From assembly GCF_018861025.1 (NCBI RefSeq), contig NZ_JAHKQH010000008.1, positions 62,001 through 126,000 on the forward strand: a stretch of 64,000 bases of DNA, in the 5' to 3' direction. This DNA comes from Psychrosphaera sp. B3R10 (GTDB lineage: Bacteria; Pseudomonadota; Gammaproteobacteria; Enterobacterales; Alteromonadaceae). This document shows, in pieces, positions 39,243-49,505 of this stretch; position 1 is the first letter of the stretch; each line of letters starts with the position of its first letter. A program made the translations under genes and the position numbers. The notes beneath the pieces are model-generated. The model was not told where the DNA came from, ran no database searches, and was given only the letters and a program-made list of their open reading frames with translations.

Positions 39243-39306
39243 ATGGGCTACTGCTTATTTGTCCTAGCCCTTTAAAATAGAGTCTAATGGCAATAAATTA
39301 AAGGGC
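39243..39306. promoter_or_regulatory. Inverted repeats upstream of the HAD-regulator pair
   Basis: This is part of the 280-base gap 39053-39332. GGGCTA (39245) pairs with TAGCCC (39265-39270), and GCCCTTTAA (39267-39275) pairs with TTAAAGGGC (39298-39306), so two alternative hairpins share one arm. ATGGGCTACTGC at 39243 weakly resembles the polyol boxes. The hairpins could end the ABC operon transcript. The remaining bases are AT-rich with nothing recognised. Confidence 0.3.
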
Positions 39307-39332
39307 ATTGGCAGGTTAATATCGCACTAAAA

Positions 39333-40343
39333 TTAGGCTATATTAGGCAGTGTTTTGCCCGTCGCGTCAAAATGAAGTAGCTTGTTCTTTTGTGGGCTTA
39401 AATAAATTTCATCGCCATATTTAAATGGACAATCACCTGACGTTTTAACCGTAAAAGTATCATGACCGTCTACATGCACATGCAAAAATGTCTCTGAGCC
39501 CAAATGTTCAATCACACCAATTTTACCTGCCCATTGTCCGCCGGTTGTCGAAATTTCAATATGCTCTGGGCGAATACCTAAGCTACAAGTTCCATCTATA
39601 GTAGAAGGCTCAATATCGATGAAGTTAATTTTAGGTGAGCCAATAAACCCAGCAACAAAGCGGTTTGCTGGGTTGTTATAAAGCTCAAGTGGGCTGCCAA
39701 CTTGTTCAATGATACCGCCATTAAAAACGGCAATTCTATCTGCCATTGTCATAGCTTCCACCTGATCATGGGTAACATAAACCATGGTTGTATTTAGACT
39801 TTTATGAAGCTCCGATATTTCTAACCGCATATTTACGCGCAGCGACGCATCTAAGTTTGATAACGGTTCATCAAACAAAAAAGCAGAAGGTTGGCGGACG
39901 ATTGCTCGACCAATCGCAACTCTTTGTCGTTGACCACCGGATAATTGGCCGGGCTTCCGATCAAGGTAATCCGTTAGGTTTAATGTTTTTGCAACACTCG
40001 CGATTTTTTCTTCGATGATGTCATCGTTAATTTTGGCTCGCTTTAACGGGAATGCGATATTGTTTCTAACCGACATATGAGGATATAAAGCATATGATTG
40101 GAATACCATAGCTAAACCGCGTTTCGCAGGTGGGGTTGTCGTCGCATCTTGTCCATCAATTTCAATGGTGCCGCTTGTGGTATCTTCTAATCCTGCAATC
40201 ATTCGTAATAATGTTGATTTTCCACAACCTGATGGACCAACAAATACAATGAACTCGCCGTCTTTAATTTCCAAATCAATTGGTTTAATTACGCTTACAT
40301 CGCCAAAATCTTTTGTTACTTGTTTTAAATGAATACTACCCAT
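39333..40343 (-). CDS. smoK: Sorbitol/mannitol-type ABC transporter ATPase
   Basis: A 336-residue MalK/UgpC-type ATPase: Walker [11 protein letters not shown]-loop [11 protein letters not shown], signature [14 protein letters not shown], Walker [13 protein letters not shown]-loop [11 protein letters not shown], and a C-terminal OB-like regulatory domain ([11 protein letters not shown]). It energises uptake through the two permeases encoded upstream. It is the last gene of the barrel-binding protein-permease-permease-ATPase operon, 11 bases after the second permease. Confidence 0.92.
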   Translation of the reverse strand: MGSIHLKQVTKDFGDVSVIKPIDLEIKDGEFIVFVGPSGCGKSTLLRMIAGLEDTTSGTIEIDGQDATTTPPAKRGLAMVFQSYALYPHMSVRNNIAFPLKRAKINDDIIEEKIASVAKTLNLTDYLDRKPGQLSGGQRQRVAIGRAIVRQPSAFLFDEPLSNLDASLRVNMRLEISELHKSLNTTMVYVTHDQVEAMTMADRIAVFNGGIIEQVGSPLELYNNPANRFVAGFIGSPKINFIDIEPSTIDGTCSLGIRPEHIEISTTGGQWAGKIGVIEHLGSETFLHVHVDGHDTFTVKTSGDCPFKYGDEIYLSPQKNKLLHFDATGKTLPNIA

Positions 40344-40354
40344 TATAAATTCTC

Positions 40355-41185
40355 CTATTTAACTGCGCCGAAACTTAATCCGCGCACTAATTGTTTTTGA
40401 CTAAACCAACCAAGAATTAAAATTGGCACTATGGCCATTGCAGAAGCTGCTGATAACTTGGCGTAAAATAGTCCTTCAGGGCTAGAATAACTGGCGATAA
40501 AAGCCGTTAGGGGGGCTGCATTAGCGGCCGTTAGGATGAGAGTCCAGAATGCTTCATTCCAGGCTAAAATGACATTGAGTAATAACGTTGAAGCGATCCC
40601 AGGTAGCGCAATAGGCAACAGGACGTAAAGTATTTCTTCACCAATACTCGCACCGTCCATTCGAGCGGCTTCTAGAACTTCGTTTGGGATCTCTCTAAAG
40701 TAGGTATAAAGCATCCAAACCATAATGGGTAAGTTGATTAATGTCATAACAATGACTAAACCGACCTTAGTATCTAACAACCCAAAATCTCTAAACAAAA
40801 GATAAATTGGTATTAATACACCGACAGGCGGTAACATTTTGGTTGATAACATCCACATTAAAAGATTTTTTGTGCGCTTTGTTTGCACAAATGCCATAGA
40901 CCAAGCTGCAGGAATTGCTATTAATAAGCCCAATATGCTCGAACCAATTGAAATGACTATTGAATTCCAAAAGTGATTAAAATAGGGCGATCGCGCTAAA
41001 ACGTCTTCGTAGTTTTCTAAAGTCCAATCAAACATGAATAAACTAGGTGAAGCCGAAATTGCCTCAGCTTCAGTTTTAAAACTCGTTATTAATGTCCATA
41101 AAATTGGAAAAAATATAAGACCGCTAATGGTCCAAGCAATAAAGGTATAAATAAGCTTGGTTTTGATACTATTGTTGTTCGCCAT
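40355..41185 (-). CDS. smoG: Sugar/polyol ABC transporter permease (MalG-like)
   Basis: 276 residues with six hydrophobic helices and the EAA cytoplasmic loop [25 protein letters not shown], which contacts the ATPase. This is the MalG-like second permease of CUT1 carbohydrate importers. It starts 3 bases after the other permease. Assignment to sorbitol/mannitol follows from the binding protein. Confidence 0.9.
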   Translation of the reverse strand: MANNNSIKTKLIYTFIAWTISGLIFFPILWTLITSFKTEAEAISASPSLFMFDWTLENYEDVLARSPYFNHFWNSIVISIGSSILGLLIAIPAAWSMAFVQTKRTKNLLMWMLSTKMLPPVGVLIPIYLLFRDFGLLDTKVGLVIVMTLINLPIMVWMLYTYFREIPNEVLEAARMDGASIGEEILYVLLPIALPGIASTLLLNVILAWNEAFWTLILTAANAAPLTAFIASYSSPEGLFYAKLSAASAMAIVPILILGWFSQKQLVRGLSFGAVK

Positions 41186-41188
41186 GTC

Positions 41189-42061
41189 TTAATCCTCCAA
41201 GTTCTTGCCAATGAGGCGCATTAAAAATATTGCTACAATATTGGCAATAATAACGGCGACTATGCCACCGGCAGAACCTCCACCAACATCAAACTGCAAC
41301 AACGACTGGGTATAAATTAAGTACGTTATATTGGTTGATGCGTATCCTGGACCACCGCTTGTTGTTACTAATATCTCGGCAAAAATTGACAATAAAAAAA
41401 TTGTTTCTATTAAAATAACTGCCGTTATTGCGCGTGACAGATGCGGTAGGACGATGTAGTAAAATTTACTAAATGGTCCTGCTCCGTCTAAGTCAGCAGC
41501 CTCAAGTTGTTCTCGGTCAAGAGATTGAATCGCTGTAAGTAGGATTAATGCGGCAAACGGTAGCCATTGCCACGACACAATAACAATGATTGAAAGCAGC
41601 GGGATTTGGGCAAAAAAATCGATAGGGGTCATACCCAGCCAATTGGCAAAATGGGCAAATAAGCCATTAACGGGGTTCATTAGCATATTTTTCCAAACCA
41701 GCGCTGAAACCGTTGGCATAACAAAAAAGGGGGCTAGAACCATTATTCGAACATAGTTTCGGCCCCAAATTGCTTGATCAAGCAAGATAGCTAAACCAAT
41801 ACCACCACCAAGTGTGATTAGTAAAACACCACCAACAAGTAGCAGGGTATTAAAAAAAGATTCAAAAAATGCCGGATCAGTAAGGAAAAACTCATAGTTC
41901 ATGAAACCAATAAACTCTTCGGTTCCAGGACTAAGCAGGTTGTAATCTAAAAATGAAAAATATAGCGTCATGCACAGCGGAACTAACATCCAAGCCAACA
42001 GTAAAACAACTGAAGGGACCAGCATGAGTCGAGCGAGCGCACGTGAATTTGTGGTAGCCAT
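41189..42061 (-). CDS. smoF: Sugar/polyol ABC transporter permease (MalF-like)
   Basis: 290 residues with six hydrophobic helices and the EAA loop EAADLDGAGPFSKFYYIVLPHLSRA. It is the first permease of the CUT1 importer. It is separated from the binding-protein gene by 74 bases holding a hairpin, which probably lowers its expression relative to the binding protein. Confidence 0.9.
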   Translation of the reverse strand: MATTNSRALARLMLVPSVVLLLAWMLVPLCMTLYFSFLDYNLLSPGTEEFIGFMNYEFFLTDPAFFESFFNTLLLVGGVLLITLGGGIGLAILLDQAIWGRNYVRIMVLAPFFVMPTVSALVWKNMLMNPVNGLFAHFANWLGMTPIDFFAQIPLLSIIVIVSWQWLPFAALILLTAIQSLDREQLEAADLDGAGPFSKFYYIVLPHLSRAITAVILIETIFLLSIFAEILVTTSGGPGYASTNITYLIYTQSLLQFDVGGGSAGGIVAVIIANIVAIFLMRLIGKNLED

Positions 42062-42087
42062 AACTAAGACCTTTTAATCGTGATAGC

Positions 42088-42114
42088 TGGGCAAGCTCTA
42101 GTTGAACTTACCCA
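42088..42114 (-). other. Intercistronic hairpin after the binding-protein gene
   Basis: TGGG-C-AAG / CTT-A-CCCA stem with an 11-nt loop. Such hairpins after binding-protein genes commonly protect the upstream message and reduce read-through to the permeases. Confidence 0.5.
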
Positions 42115-42135
42115 AACCATTAATAGACGAATGAA

Positions 42136-43443
42136 TTACTTAGGGTAACGCGCTTTTCTCATGGCACGTTCGACTAAACGTTGAGCACTTTGTAATGCTT
42201 GTTTTACAGTCATTTGGCCAGTTAACGCGGCGGCAAATTGTTGACCAACAGCTGTACCAATACCTTGGAATTCTGGTATAGCAACAAACTGAACACCAAC
42301 ATAAGGAACCGGTTTAACCGTTGGGTTTATAGGATCTGCAGATTGGATAGAATCCAAAGTGATCTGTGCAAAAGGCGCAGCTGCCATGTAGTCTGGATTA
42401 TTATAAAGTGACGCTCGAGTCCCTGGAGGTACGTTAACCCAGCCTTTTTTGGCCGCGACTAACTCAGTGTACTCTTTAGATGTTGCCCAACTAATAAAAC
42501 GTTGTGCTGCATTTGATTTCTTACTGCTTGCAGGAATTGCCAGCGTCCAAGACCATAACCAATTGCCTCGTTTGCCTAGGCCATTGTCAGGCGCAAGAGC
42601 AAATCCAACATGTTCAGCAACTTCAGAGTTTTCTTTATTTGTAACAAATGCGCCAGCCACTGTTGCATCAATCCAAATACCACACTTTCCGGTTTGAAAG
42701 AGCGCTAGGTTTTCATTAAAACCATTAGCTGAAGATCCCGGAGGACCATACTTTGTCATCGAATCAACATAATATTGTAAAGTGTCATGCCATTCTTGAC
42801 TGTCAAATTGCGGTTTCCAATTTTGATCAAACCATCTTGCGCCAAATGAGTTAGACATTGCTGTAATTAAGGCAATATTTTCTCCCCAACCCGCTTTACC
42901 TCGCAAACATAAACCATAGACACCAGATTGTTTGTCCGTCATTGCTTTTGCGGCTTTTTGAATAAACTCCCACGATGGTGCTTTAGGCATAGTTAAACCC
43001 GCTTTGGCCATTAAGTCTGTGCGGTACATAACCATTGAACTTTCTGCATAAAATGGCGCAGCGTATAATTTATCTTTAACAGTTAGGCCGTTTCTGATCG
43101 CAGGCAGAATATCGTCTACGTCATAATTTTCACCTAACTTGTCAAGCTCTCTGAGCCAGCCTTGTTTTCCCCAAATAGGGACTTCATATGTACCTATTGT
43201 CATAACATCATACTGTCCACCTTTTGTTGCAACATCGGTCGTGACTCGTTGACGTAGTATATTTTCTTCTAAGGTCACCCATTTTAAATTAATATCTGGG
43301 TTTTCAGAGGTGAAACTCTTACTGAGTTCTTTCATAGTGATCATGTCACCATTGTTTACTGTTGCAATCGTAATGGTTTCAGCAAGGACGGCGGTGCTCA
43401 AAAATAAAGAACAACATGCAATAATTGATTTTTTAATCGACAT
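42136..43443 (-). CDS. smoE: Sorbitol/mannitol-type ABC transporter substrate-binding protein
   Basis: 435 residues with a signal peptide ending VLA-ETIT. The sequence TIATVNNGDMITMKEL ... KWVTLEENILRQRVTTD ... TIGTYEVPIWGKQGWL closely follows the SmoE/MtlE polyol-binding proteins of Rhodobacter and Pseudomonas as I know them. It is a CUT1-type periplasmic binding protein and the specificity determinant of the transporter. It is flanked on both sides by intercistronic hairpins, fitting a need for excess binding protein. Confidence 0.9.
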   Translation of the reverse strand: MSIKKSIIACCSLFLSTAVLAETITIATVNNGDMITMKELSKSFTSENPDINLKWVTLEENILRQRVTTDVATKGGQYDVMTIGTYEVPIWGKQGWLRELDKLGENYDVDDILPAIRNGLTVKDKLYAAPFYAESSMVMYRTDLMAKAGLTMPKAPSWEFIQKAAKAMTDKQSGVYGLCLRGKAGWGENIALITAMSNSFGARWFDQNWKPQFDSQEWHDTLQYYVDSMTKYGPPGSSANGFNENLALFQTGKCGIWIDATVAGAFVTNKENSEVAEHVGFALAPDNGLGKRGNWLWSWTLAIPASSKKSNAAQRFISWATSKEYTELVAAKKGWVNVPPGTRASLYNNPDYMAAAPFAQITLDSIQSADPINPTVKPVPYVGVQFVAIPEFQGIGTAVGQQFAAALTGQMTVKQALQSAQRLVERAMRKARYPK

Positions 43444-43470
43444 AATAATTTCCCGTAATAATCAGTTTAA

Positions 43471-43497
43471 AGGTAGGGCGTTGATTACGACCTACCT
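43471..43497 (-). other. Intercistronic hairpin between the barrel and binding-protein genes
   Basis: AGGTAGG / CCTACCT outer stem with an inner CGT / ACG, separated by one mismatch pair. On the minus strand it is followed by TTTAAAC, so partial termination or a processing site is likely. Confidence 0.5.
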
Positions 43498-43522
43498 GTT
43501 TTTAAAACGATGAGTATTGTTA

Positions 43523-44287
43523 TTAGAACAAGTTTACTGCTACTTGCAGTGCGCCAAGTTCAAGGGCCGGGTTCCACATCGCGGTAGCAGATACTGGAAA
43601 TGTTTTGCCCATTGCATATAGGTTTTTTGAATAGGTAAAGCCAACATTGTTAATATTAGCTTTGTCTGAATAGAAGTTTTTGTCGTTAACTGGTGAGAAC
43701 GCGCCACCAATAAACGCTTTTACTTGTTCGCCATCTTTGCCATGCCAAACAGGTGCTGATACTTCAATGTAGTTTGTAAAAGATTGTTCTTTTTCACCTG
43801 AGTCTTCATCTATGTACGTATCAATACCTTGCACGATGACAGAATAATAAACAGAAATTGGCGTTTCGCCTTGGAATGTATATCCCGCACCAATATCAAC
43901 AAAGTTGCCGGTTTTAGATGGATCAGTTGAGTAGTTGAAAATATCCACATCACTGTCTGAAATAGAGGAGTGGTTACCGTGATTTACGATTTCAACAAAA
44001 AAGTCGTCTGTAAACTTGTGAGAGGCGTAGTATGTAAACTCTTTAAACTCGCCATTGAAAGAACCACCGCCCCAAAGGCCGTAAGTCGTTTTTTTGTCTT
44101 CAGATTTGTACTCTAAAGAGCCAGCTGTCATAACGCCGTCGGTGACAATAAAACCGTGCCATAAATGGTTTGTTTTAAGATCAAAGGCTAACTTCCATTC
44201 ACCACTACTCTGAGCGTGCAGTTGAGTGCTTAATGTACTTGCTAGGATTGCTGTAATTGCAGTTATTTTGTGTGTGTTATTTAACAT
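43523..44287 (-). CDS. Outer-membrane beta-barrel protein of the polyol ABC operon
   Basis: 254 residues with a signal peptide (ending LHA-QSS), alternating beta strands and a C-terminal phenylalanine (ALQVAVNLF), the usual BAM-recognised end of outer-membrane barrels. The mature start FDLKTNHLWHGFIVTDG resembles several unnamed porin-like families. It is the first gene of the ABC operon, so I infer a channel for the polyol; this is not shown by sequence similarity. Confidence 0.7.
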   Translation of the reverse strand: MLNNTHKITAITAILASTLSTQLHAQSSGEWKLAFDLKTNHLWHGFIVTDGVMTAGSLEYKSEDKKTTYGLWGGGSFNGEFKEFTYYASHKFTDDFFVEIVNHGNHSSISDSDVDIFNYSTDPSKTGNFVDIGAGYTFQGETPISVYYSVIVQGIDTYIDEDSGEKEQSFTNYIEVSAPVWHGKDGEQVKAFIGGAFSPVNDKNFYSDKANINNVGFTYSKNLYAMGKTFPVSATAMWNPALELGALQVAVNLF

Positions 44288-44412
44288 AGTAAACCCTGTT
44301 TTATTTACGTTTTTATTGTTGAATTGTTTGCCTTACTTCCCCCTTTCGGTTTGGTAAAACGCAATTCTTGAAAAATTTTATATTGCTAATTGAACATTTA
44401 GTTACATGCCGA

Positions 44413-44478
44413 TTTATATTCATTGTATTGGCATTTTATAACTAATGGGCAAAAGCTCACCTCGTGGTCATACTCCCA
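44413..44478 (-). promoter_or_regulatory. Promoter with tandem operator boxes of the ABC/outer-membrane operon
   Basis: Two boxes in plus orientation, ATGGGCAAAAGCTCA (44445-44459) and GTGGTCATACTCCCA (44464-44478), start 19 bp apart. They match the two boxes of the polyol operon one to one (12 of 14 leading bases for the distal pair). A TATAAA hexamer on the minus strand (44413-44418) lies 26 bp past the proximal box, against 24 bp in the other operon. The ATG of the barrel gene is about 125 bases further on. Confidence 0.6.
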
Positions 44479-44493
44479 CCGAGAGGGAGGAAC

Positions 44494-44820
44494 GTCAATA
44501 GTTTTTTGTTTGTTAAATGCACAATTATTTAGAGGTTAATAAATAATTTATATATTTCAGATTGTTACGGTTGAGGTTTTTACTATTTTTTTTCTAAAAT
44601 TTGGATTGGCACTGAAAAAAACTTGTATTGGTTGTTGCTTGATTTAAAAATGTTCCAACTACACTTTCTAAAAGCCTCAGTTAAATTTTATTGGACTTGA
44701 ATTTATATGTTTGAGAGTTAATCAATTGGGGGTCTTAAATAAAAAGCGCTAAATTAAGTAGTGAGGCTTGGGCGAAAAATATCGAGTTGGTTTTTCAAAA
44801 TTTGATTTGAATATCTGGAT
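44494..44820. other. AT-rich stretch with no recognised content
   Basis: These 327 bases lie between the operator boxes of the ABC operon and the ald terminator. They are rich in A and T runs and hold no convincing gene, repeat or hairpin. Confidence 0.5.
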
Positions 44821-44822
44821 GT

Positions 44823-44852
44823 AAAAAATCCGACATTATTTCTAATGTCGGA
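44823..44852 (-). terminator. Rho-independent terminator after ald
   Basis: On the minus strand TCCGACATTA and TAATGTCGGA form a nearly perfect hairpin followed by six Ts, about 70 bases after the ald stop. Confidence 0.9.
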
Positions 44853-44922
44853 CTTGGTAATAAAGTGAGGCTAAATCTACTTGAAATCGAAATCAGCACT
44901 CTACCAGTAAGATACCGATAAC

Positions 44923-46053
44923 TTATAGTTCTAACGCTTGTTTTGCATCCATATATTCTAATTCAAGTGTTTCACCTAAAGCATCTACAACGGCTTTATA
45001 AGTGACTTTACCTTTATGAACATTCAAGCCATTTAGTAAATGTTGGTCTTCTAACATTGCACGTTTCGTACCTTTATTTGCTAGGGCTAAGCCAAACGGT
45101 AATGTTGCATTGTTTAGGGCCATAGTTGACGTTCTGGCAACACCGCCTGGCATGTTTGCAACACAGTAGTGAACAACATCACTTATGACATATGTCGGGT
45201 CTTGATGAGTAGTTGCTTTAGAAGTTTCAAAACAACCACCTTGATCTATGGCGACATCAACTAAAACTGAACCAGGTTTCATACTAGCAATATGTGCTTT
45301 CGTAATTAATTTAGGTGCAGCTGCACCAGGAATTAACACAGCACCGATAACTAAGTCTGCCTTAGATGTATAATAATCAAGCGCATCTACGGTTGAATAT
45401 ACCGTTTTCACCGTGCCACGGAAAATATCGTCTAATTGGCGTAAACGCGGTAGTGAACGGTCGACAATAGTGACATCTGCCCCCATGCCGACTGCCATTT
45501 TAGCGGCATTTGTGCCAACGACTCCGCCGCCAACAACAAGTACTTTGGCGGGCGCTACGCCCGGTACACCACCTAGTAATGTGCCACTGCCTCCCTGCGC
45601 TTTTTCTAAATGATGCGCACCGGCTTGAATAGACATACGACCTGCCACTTCACTCATTGGGGCTAAAAGTGGTAATCCACCTGTATGATCGGTAACAGTT
45701 TCATAGGCAATACATGTGGCGCCGGATGCAACCAATAGTTTTGTTTGGGTTGGATCAGGGGCTAAGTGCAGATAGGTATAAAGGGTTTGGCCTTCACGCA
45801 ACATTTTACATTCGTTTGGTTGCGGCTCTTTTACTTTAACAATCATATCTGCTGAAGCGAAAATTTCCTCAGCTGTCGCAATAATTGAAGCGCCTGCGTC
45901 AACATATTGCTCATTCGTAAAACCAATAGACTCACCTGCATTGGTTTCAATGATGACCTGATGGCCGTGAGCAACAAACTCTTTTGCTGCTGCTGGTGTT
46001 AAACCAACACGGTATTCATGGTTTTTAATTTCTTTAGGGACACCGACGATCAT
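44923..46053 (-). CDS. ald: Alanine dehydrogenase
   Basis: 376 residues. It reversibly oxidises L-alanine to pyruvate and ammonium with NAD+. [20 protein letters not shown] is the conserved N-terminus, VKVKEPQ carries the substrate-site lysine, and [28 protein letters not shown] is the NAD-binding Rossmann motif. It is divergent from lrp across a 116-base gap, so Lrp control is likely. Confidence 0.97.
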   Translation of the reverse strand: MIVGVPKEIKNHEYRVGLTPAAAKEFVAHGHQVIIETNAGESIGFTNEQYVDAGASIIATAEEIFASADMIVKVKEPQPNECKMLREGQTLYTYLHLAPDPTQTKLLVASGATCIAYETVTDHTGGLPLLAPMSEVAGRMSIQAGAHHLEKAQGGSGTLLGGVPGVAPAKVLVVGGGVVGTNAAKMAVGMGADVTIVDRSLPRLRQLDDIFRGTVKTVYSTVDALDYYTSKADLVIGAVLIPGAAAPKLITKAHIASMKPGSVLVDVAIDQGGCFETSKATTHQDPTYVISDVVHYCVANMPGGVARTSTMALNNATLPFGLALANKGTKRAMLEDQHLLNGLNVHKGKVTYKAVVDALGETLELEYMDAKQALEL

Positions 46054-46169
46054 ATTTTTCTACCTGTTATTTCTTGTTGTGTGATATTTTCGGCGATTAT
46101 ATTGTGTGAATGGCAGTTTTATTCACTTTTATTTGGCTTATTTTAGAGTAATAAACTATAGGTGGCGTT

Positions 46170-46655
46170 ATGCATTCAAACACGATGAATAAATCGTTAG
46201 ACAGAACTGATAAAAAAATTCTGATGGAATTACAAAAAAATGGACGGGTTTCAAATGTTGAACTCGCTAAATTGGTAGGGCTTAGCGCCACGCCTTGCTT
46301 AGAGCGAGTTAAACGATTGGAGAAACAAGGTGTGATCGAAGGTTATCAGGCAATCGTAAATGCTGAGGCGGTTGGTGCATCGTTATTAGTTTTTGTCGAA
46401 ATCACACTTGAGAAAACAGCCCAGGATGTTTTTAGTGAGTTCTCAAAAGCGGTAACTTTCTTCGATGAAATCTTAGAATGTCATTTGGTGTCAGGTAGTT
46501 TTGATTATTTGCTAAAAACTAGGGTAAAAAATATGGCGTCATATCGAAAACTGTTAGGCAATACATTACTAAAATTACCCTCAGTTAGCGCATCTCGGAC
46601 CTATGTTGTGATGGAAGAAGTGAAGACAAATCAACCGATCCGAATCCATATATAG
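46170..46655 (+). CDS. lrp: Leucine-responsive regulatory protein
   Basis: 161 residues, very close to E. coli Lrp. The HTH is NGRVSNVELAKLVGLSATPCLERVKRLE; the RAM effector domain follows, with LLVFVEITLEK, ILECHLVSGSFDYLLKTRV and TYVVMEEVK. It is a global regulator of amino-acid metabolism. The ATG has AGGTGG upstream. Its order before ftsK is conserved, and the divergent ald gene is a classic Lrp/AsnC-family target. Confidence 0.97.
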   Translation: MHSNTMNKSLDRTDKKILMELQKNGRVSNVELAKLVGLSATPCLERVKRLEKQGVIEGYQAIVNAEAVGASLLVFVEITLEKTAQDVFSEFSKAVTFFDEILECHLVSGSFDYLLKTRVKNMASYRKLLGNTLLKLPSVSASRTYVVMEEVKTNQPIRIHI

Positions 46656-46805
46656 GCACGTTGTTGAAGATGTTAATGACTGACCAAAACTCTGTAACAA
46701 ATAAGTGATCCCAATCGTTAATTTTGGTAGAGTTGCGAACAATATAAAAAGCGATTTTGGTCACTTTTGAACTTAAAATAATAATAAATCTTGGAGTATT
46801 AGGTT

Positions 46806-49502
46806 TTGACTGACAATCAGCCAACTGTATTAAATGGATTTCAACGCTTACTAGAAGTTGGATTGCTTGTAGCCGGCGCTGTGGCAATCTATATCCTAAT
46901 CACTTTGTTTACCTTCGACCCTGCTGACCCAAGTTGGAGTAAAACAGGAAATTACGAATTAATTAAAAACGCTGGTGGAGCATTTGGTGCGTGGATAGCC
47001 GACGTACTTTTATTTACATTTGGTTGGTTAGCGTTTTTTGTACCTGTGCTTATCGCCCTTTGTGGTTGGTTAATGTTTCGCAAGTTCCATGATCTTATTG
47101 AAGTTGATTACCTAGCGCTAGGCCTTAGACTCATTGGTTTCTTAATGTTTGTCATAGGTTGCTCAGCTATATGCAGTGTCAATTTTGACGACATCTATTA
47201 TTTTTCTTCGGGCGGTATTGTAGGTGACGTTTTTGCCTATCTGCTCATGCCTTTATTTGGTTTTACTGGCTCAACCTTATTATTTTTAGTCGCGATTATG
47301 ATTGGCATTACTTTGATGACAGGTATCTCATGGATGCAGGTCGTCGATGGGTTAGGGCGAGTGACTTTGAATTCTGTTTATTGGTTAATAAAACAAGTTT
47401 CAAACCTTTTTCATCGAGAACCTTCACCAAAAAGTAAACTCATACCGCAAGATAATAATGTAAATAGTGAAGCAAATATCTCTAGCGAAGTAGATGAACA
47501 TTCTCTAAATGAAGAGAAGTCAGCTAAAACTAAGCAAACTCAAAACAAAGTTGCCGCACCTGATCATACTGAAACCGAAAGTGCAGCGTCTAAAAGTTTG
47601 TTAAGCCAGTTTTTCGGAAGCGCCGAAGCATCGATTACCGAACAAAAGCTCACGCCGTCTATTTCAGACATAGATGTTGATACTCAACGTGAACTACCTC
47701 CTGCGGAGACCCCAAAGGCCGTTGAAGTAACGCCGACCTCAAGTAGACCACTTAGGCCAGACACTAAAGAGACTCCAGCAAAGGCTGTTGATGTTTCTTT
47801 TGACGACGATATGCCTTTTTCAATAGACGATATGGACAGCCCTGCTTCTTATTCTACCTTAGATGAACAAATCAAAGATGATGATATTTCAGGCGCATTA
47901 GAGAGTTTACAAACCGGTGACAAAAATGTGCACGAACGCGATACTGTGGCAACGGCATCGATTAAAAAACCTGAACCTATGCCACTGACACTGCCTTCAC
48001 TTGAGTTACTTGACCGTGCTGACAAAATAGAAAATCCAATTTCTCAAGAAGAGTTGGACGTTGTTTCTCGTTTGGTTGAAGTGAAATTAATGGACTTTAA
48101 TATACAGGCGACTGTCGTTGGCGTTTACCCAGGCCCAGTAATTACGCGTTTTGAACTCGATTTAGCACCAGGCATTAAAGTCAGTAAAATATCCAGTTTA
48201 TCAAAGGATTTGGCGCGTTCTTTATCAGCTATGAGTGTTCGTGTCGTTGAAGTTATTCCAGGGAAGTCGTTTATTGGTTTGGAAATACCAAACAAACATC
48301 GTCAAATTGTACGACTGTCAGAAGTCATGGATAGTACAGTATTCCAAAACGCCGCTTCACCATTAACTATGGTTTTAGGTAAAGATATTGCCGGTAAGGC
48401 GGTTGTAGTTGATCTAGCAAAAATGCCACATTTATTGGTTGCGGGTACGACGGGCTCGGGTAAATCAGTTGGTGTTAACACCATGATTTTGAGTTTGTTG
48501 TATAAATCAACACCAGAAGATGTGCGATTGATCATGATCGATCCAAAAATGTTGGAACTTTCTGTCTATGAAGGTATCCCACACTTGTTGTCTGAAGTTG
48601 TGACCGACATGAAGGAAGCGGCCAATGCACTTCGTTGGTGTGTGGGGGAAATGGAACGTCGATATAAATTGATGTCTGCTATGGGCGTTAGAAACCTAAA
48701 AGGCTTTAATACTAAAGTACAAGAAGCGATTGATAGCGGTTCACCACTATTTGACCCGTTATGGAAAGACTCTGACAACATGTTGGAATTTCCACCGCAA
48801 TTAGAAAAGCTGCCAGCGATTGTTGTGGTTATTGATGAATTTGCCGACATGATGATGATAGTCGGTAAAAAGGTTGAAGAACTGATAGCTCGAATTGCGC
48901 AGAAGGCGAGGGCAGCGGGGATTCATTTAGTCTTAGCCACTCAGCGTCCTTCGGTGGATGTAATTACTGGATTAATTAAAGCGAATATTCCAACGCGTAT
49001 GGCGTTTCAGGTTTCATCAAAAATTGATTCGCGAACTATTTTAGACCAACAAGGCGCAGAAAACCTTCTGGGCATGGGGGACATGTTGTATTTACCGCCT
49101 GGTTCAGGCGTTCCAACCCGTGTCCATGGGGCATTTGTTGACGATCATGAAGTCCATGCTGTCGTAAATGATTGGAAATCAAAAGCAAAACCTAACTACG
49201 TTAGTGAAATTTTGCAAGGTGAAATGACCGACGAAAATATGCTTCCAGGTGAAGCCGCAGAAATGGCAGAAGGTGAAGAAGTCGACCCAGTATTTGACGA
49301 AGCAGTGGCATTTGTCACTGAAACGCGAAAAGTTTCGATATCAAGTATTCAACGAAAATTAAGAATTGGTTACAACCGTTCTGCCCGTATTGTCGAACAG
49401 ATGGAAATAATGGGAATAGTAAGCACTGCGGCAAATAATGGCACACGTGAAGTGTTGGCTCCGCCACCGGTTAAAGCGGCGATTGATGAGGAATTAGATT
49501 AG
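46806..49502 (+). CDS. ftsK: DNA translocase FtsK
   Basis: 898 residues. Four N-terminal membrane helices (about 20-180) anchor it at the septum. A Gln/Glu/Thr-rich linker of about 200 residues follows, then the RecA-like motor with [13 protein letters not shown] (Walker A, near residue 548) and [12 protein letters not shown] (Walker B), and a C-terminal gamma winged helix ([32 protein letters not shown]) that reads KOPS. The linker is shorter than in E. coli (1329 aa total) but normal for this group. The start is TTG with GGAG upstream. It is the head of ftsK-lolA-rarA-crcB. Confidence 0.97.
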   Translation: MTDNQPTVLNGFQRLLEVGLLVAGAVAIYILITLFTFDPADPSWSKTGNYELIKNAGGAFGAWIADVLLFTFGWLAFFVPVLIALCGWLMFRKFHDLIEVDYLALGLRLIGFLMFVIGCSAICSVNFDDIYYFSSGGIVGDVFAYLLMPLFGFTGSTLLFLVAIMIGITLMTGISWMQVVDGLGRVTLNSVYWLIKQVSNLFHREPSPKSKLIPQDNNVNSEANISSEVDEHSLNEEKSAKTKQTQNKVAAPDHTETESAASKSLLSQFFGSAEASITEQKLTPSISDIDVDTQRELPPAETPKAVEVTPTSSRPLRPDTKETPAKAVDVSFDDDMPFSIDDMDSPASYSTLDEQIKDDDISGALESLQTGDKNVHERDTVATASIKKPEPMPLTLPSLELLDRADKIENPISQEELDVVSRLVEVKLMDFNIQATVVGVYPGPVITRFELDLAPGIKVSKISSLSKDLARSLSAMSVRVVEVIPGKSFIGLEIPNKHRQIVRLSEVMDSTVFQNAASPLTMVLGKDIAGKAVVVDLAKMPHLLVAGTTGSGKSVGVNTMILSLLYKSTPEDVRLIMIDPKMLELSVYEGIPHLLSEVVTDMKEAANALRWCVGEMERRYKLMSAMGVRNLKGFNTKVQEAIDSGSPLFDPLWKDSDNMLEFPPQLEKLPAIVVVIDEFADMMMIVGKKVEELIARIAQKARAAGIHLVLATQRPSVDVITGLIKANIPTRMAFQVSSKIDSRTILDQQGAENLLGMGDMLYLPPGSGVPTRVHGAFVDDHEVHAVVNDWKSKAKPNYVSEILQGEMTDENMLPGEAAEMAEGEEVDPVFDEAVAFVTETRKVSISSIQRKLRIGYNRSARIVEQMEIMGIVSTAANNGTREVLAPPPVKAAIDEELD

Positions 49503-49505
49503 TTT

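Noticed and set aside
44445-44493. GC-richer block that could fold as a structured RNA or riboswitch
   Set aside because: It can form hairpins (GTGG/CCAC), but the match in sequence and spacing to the boxes at 28190 is better explained by DNA operators.
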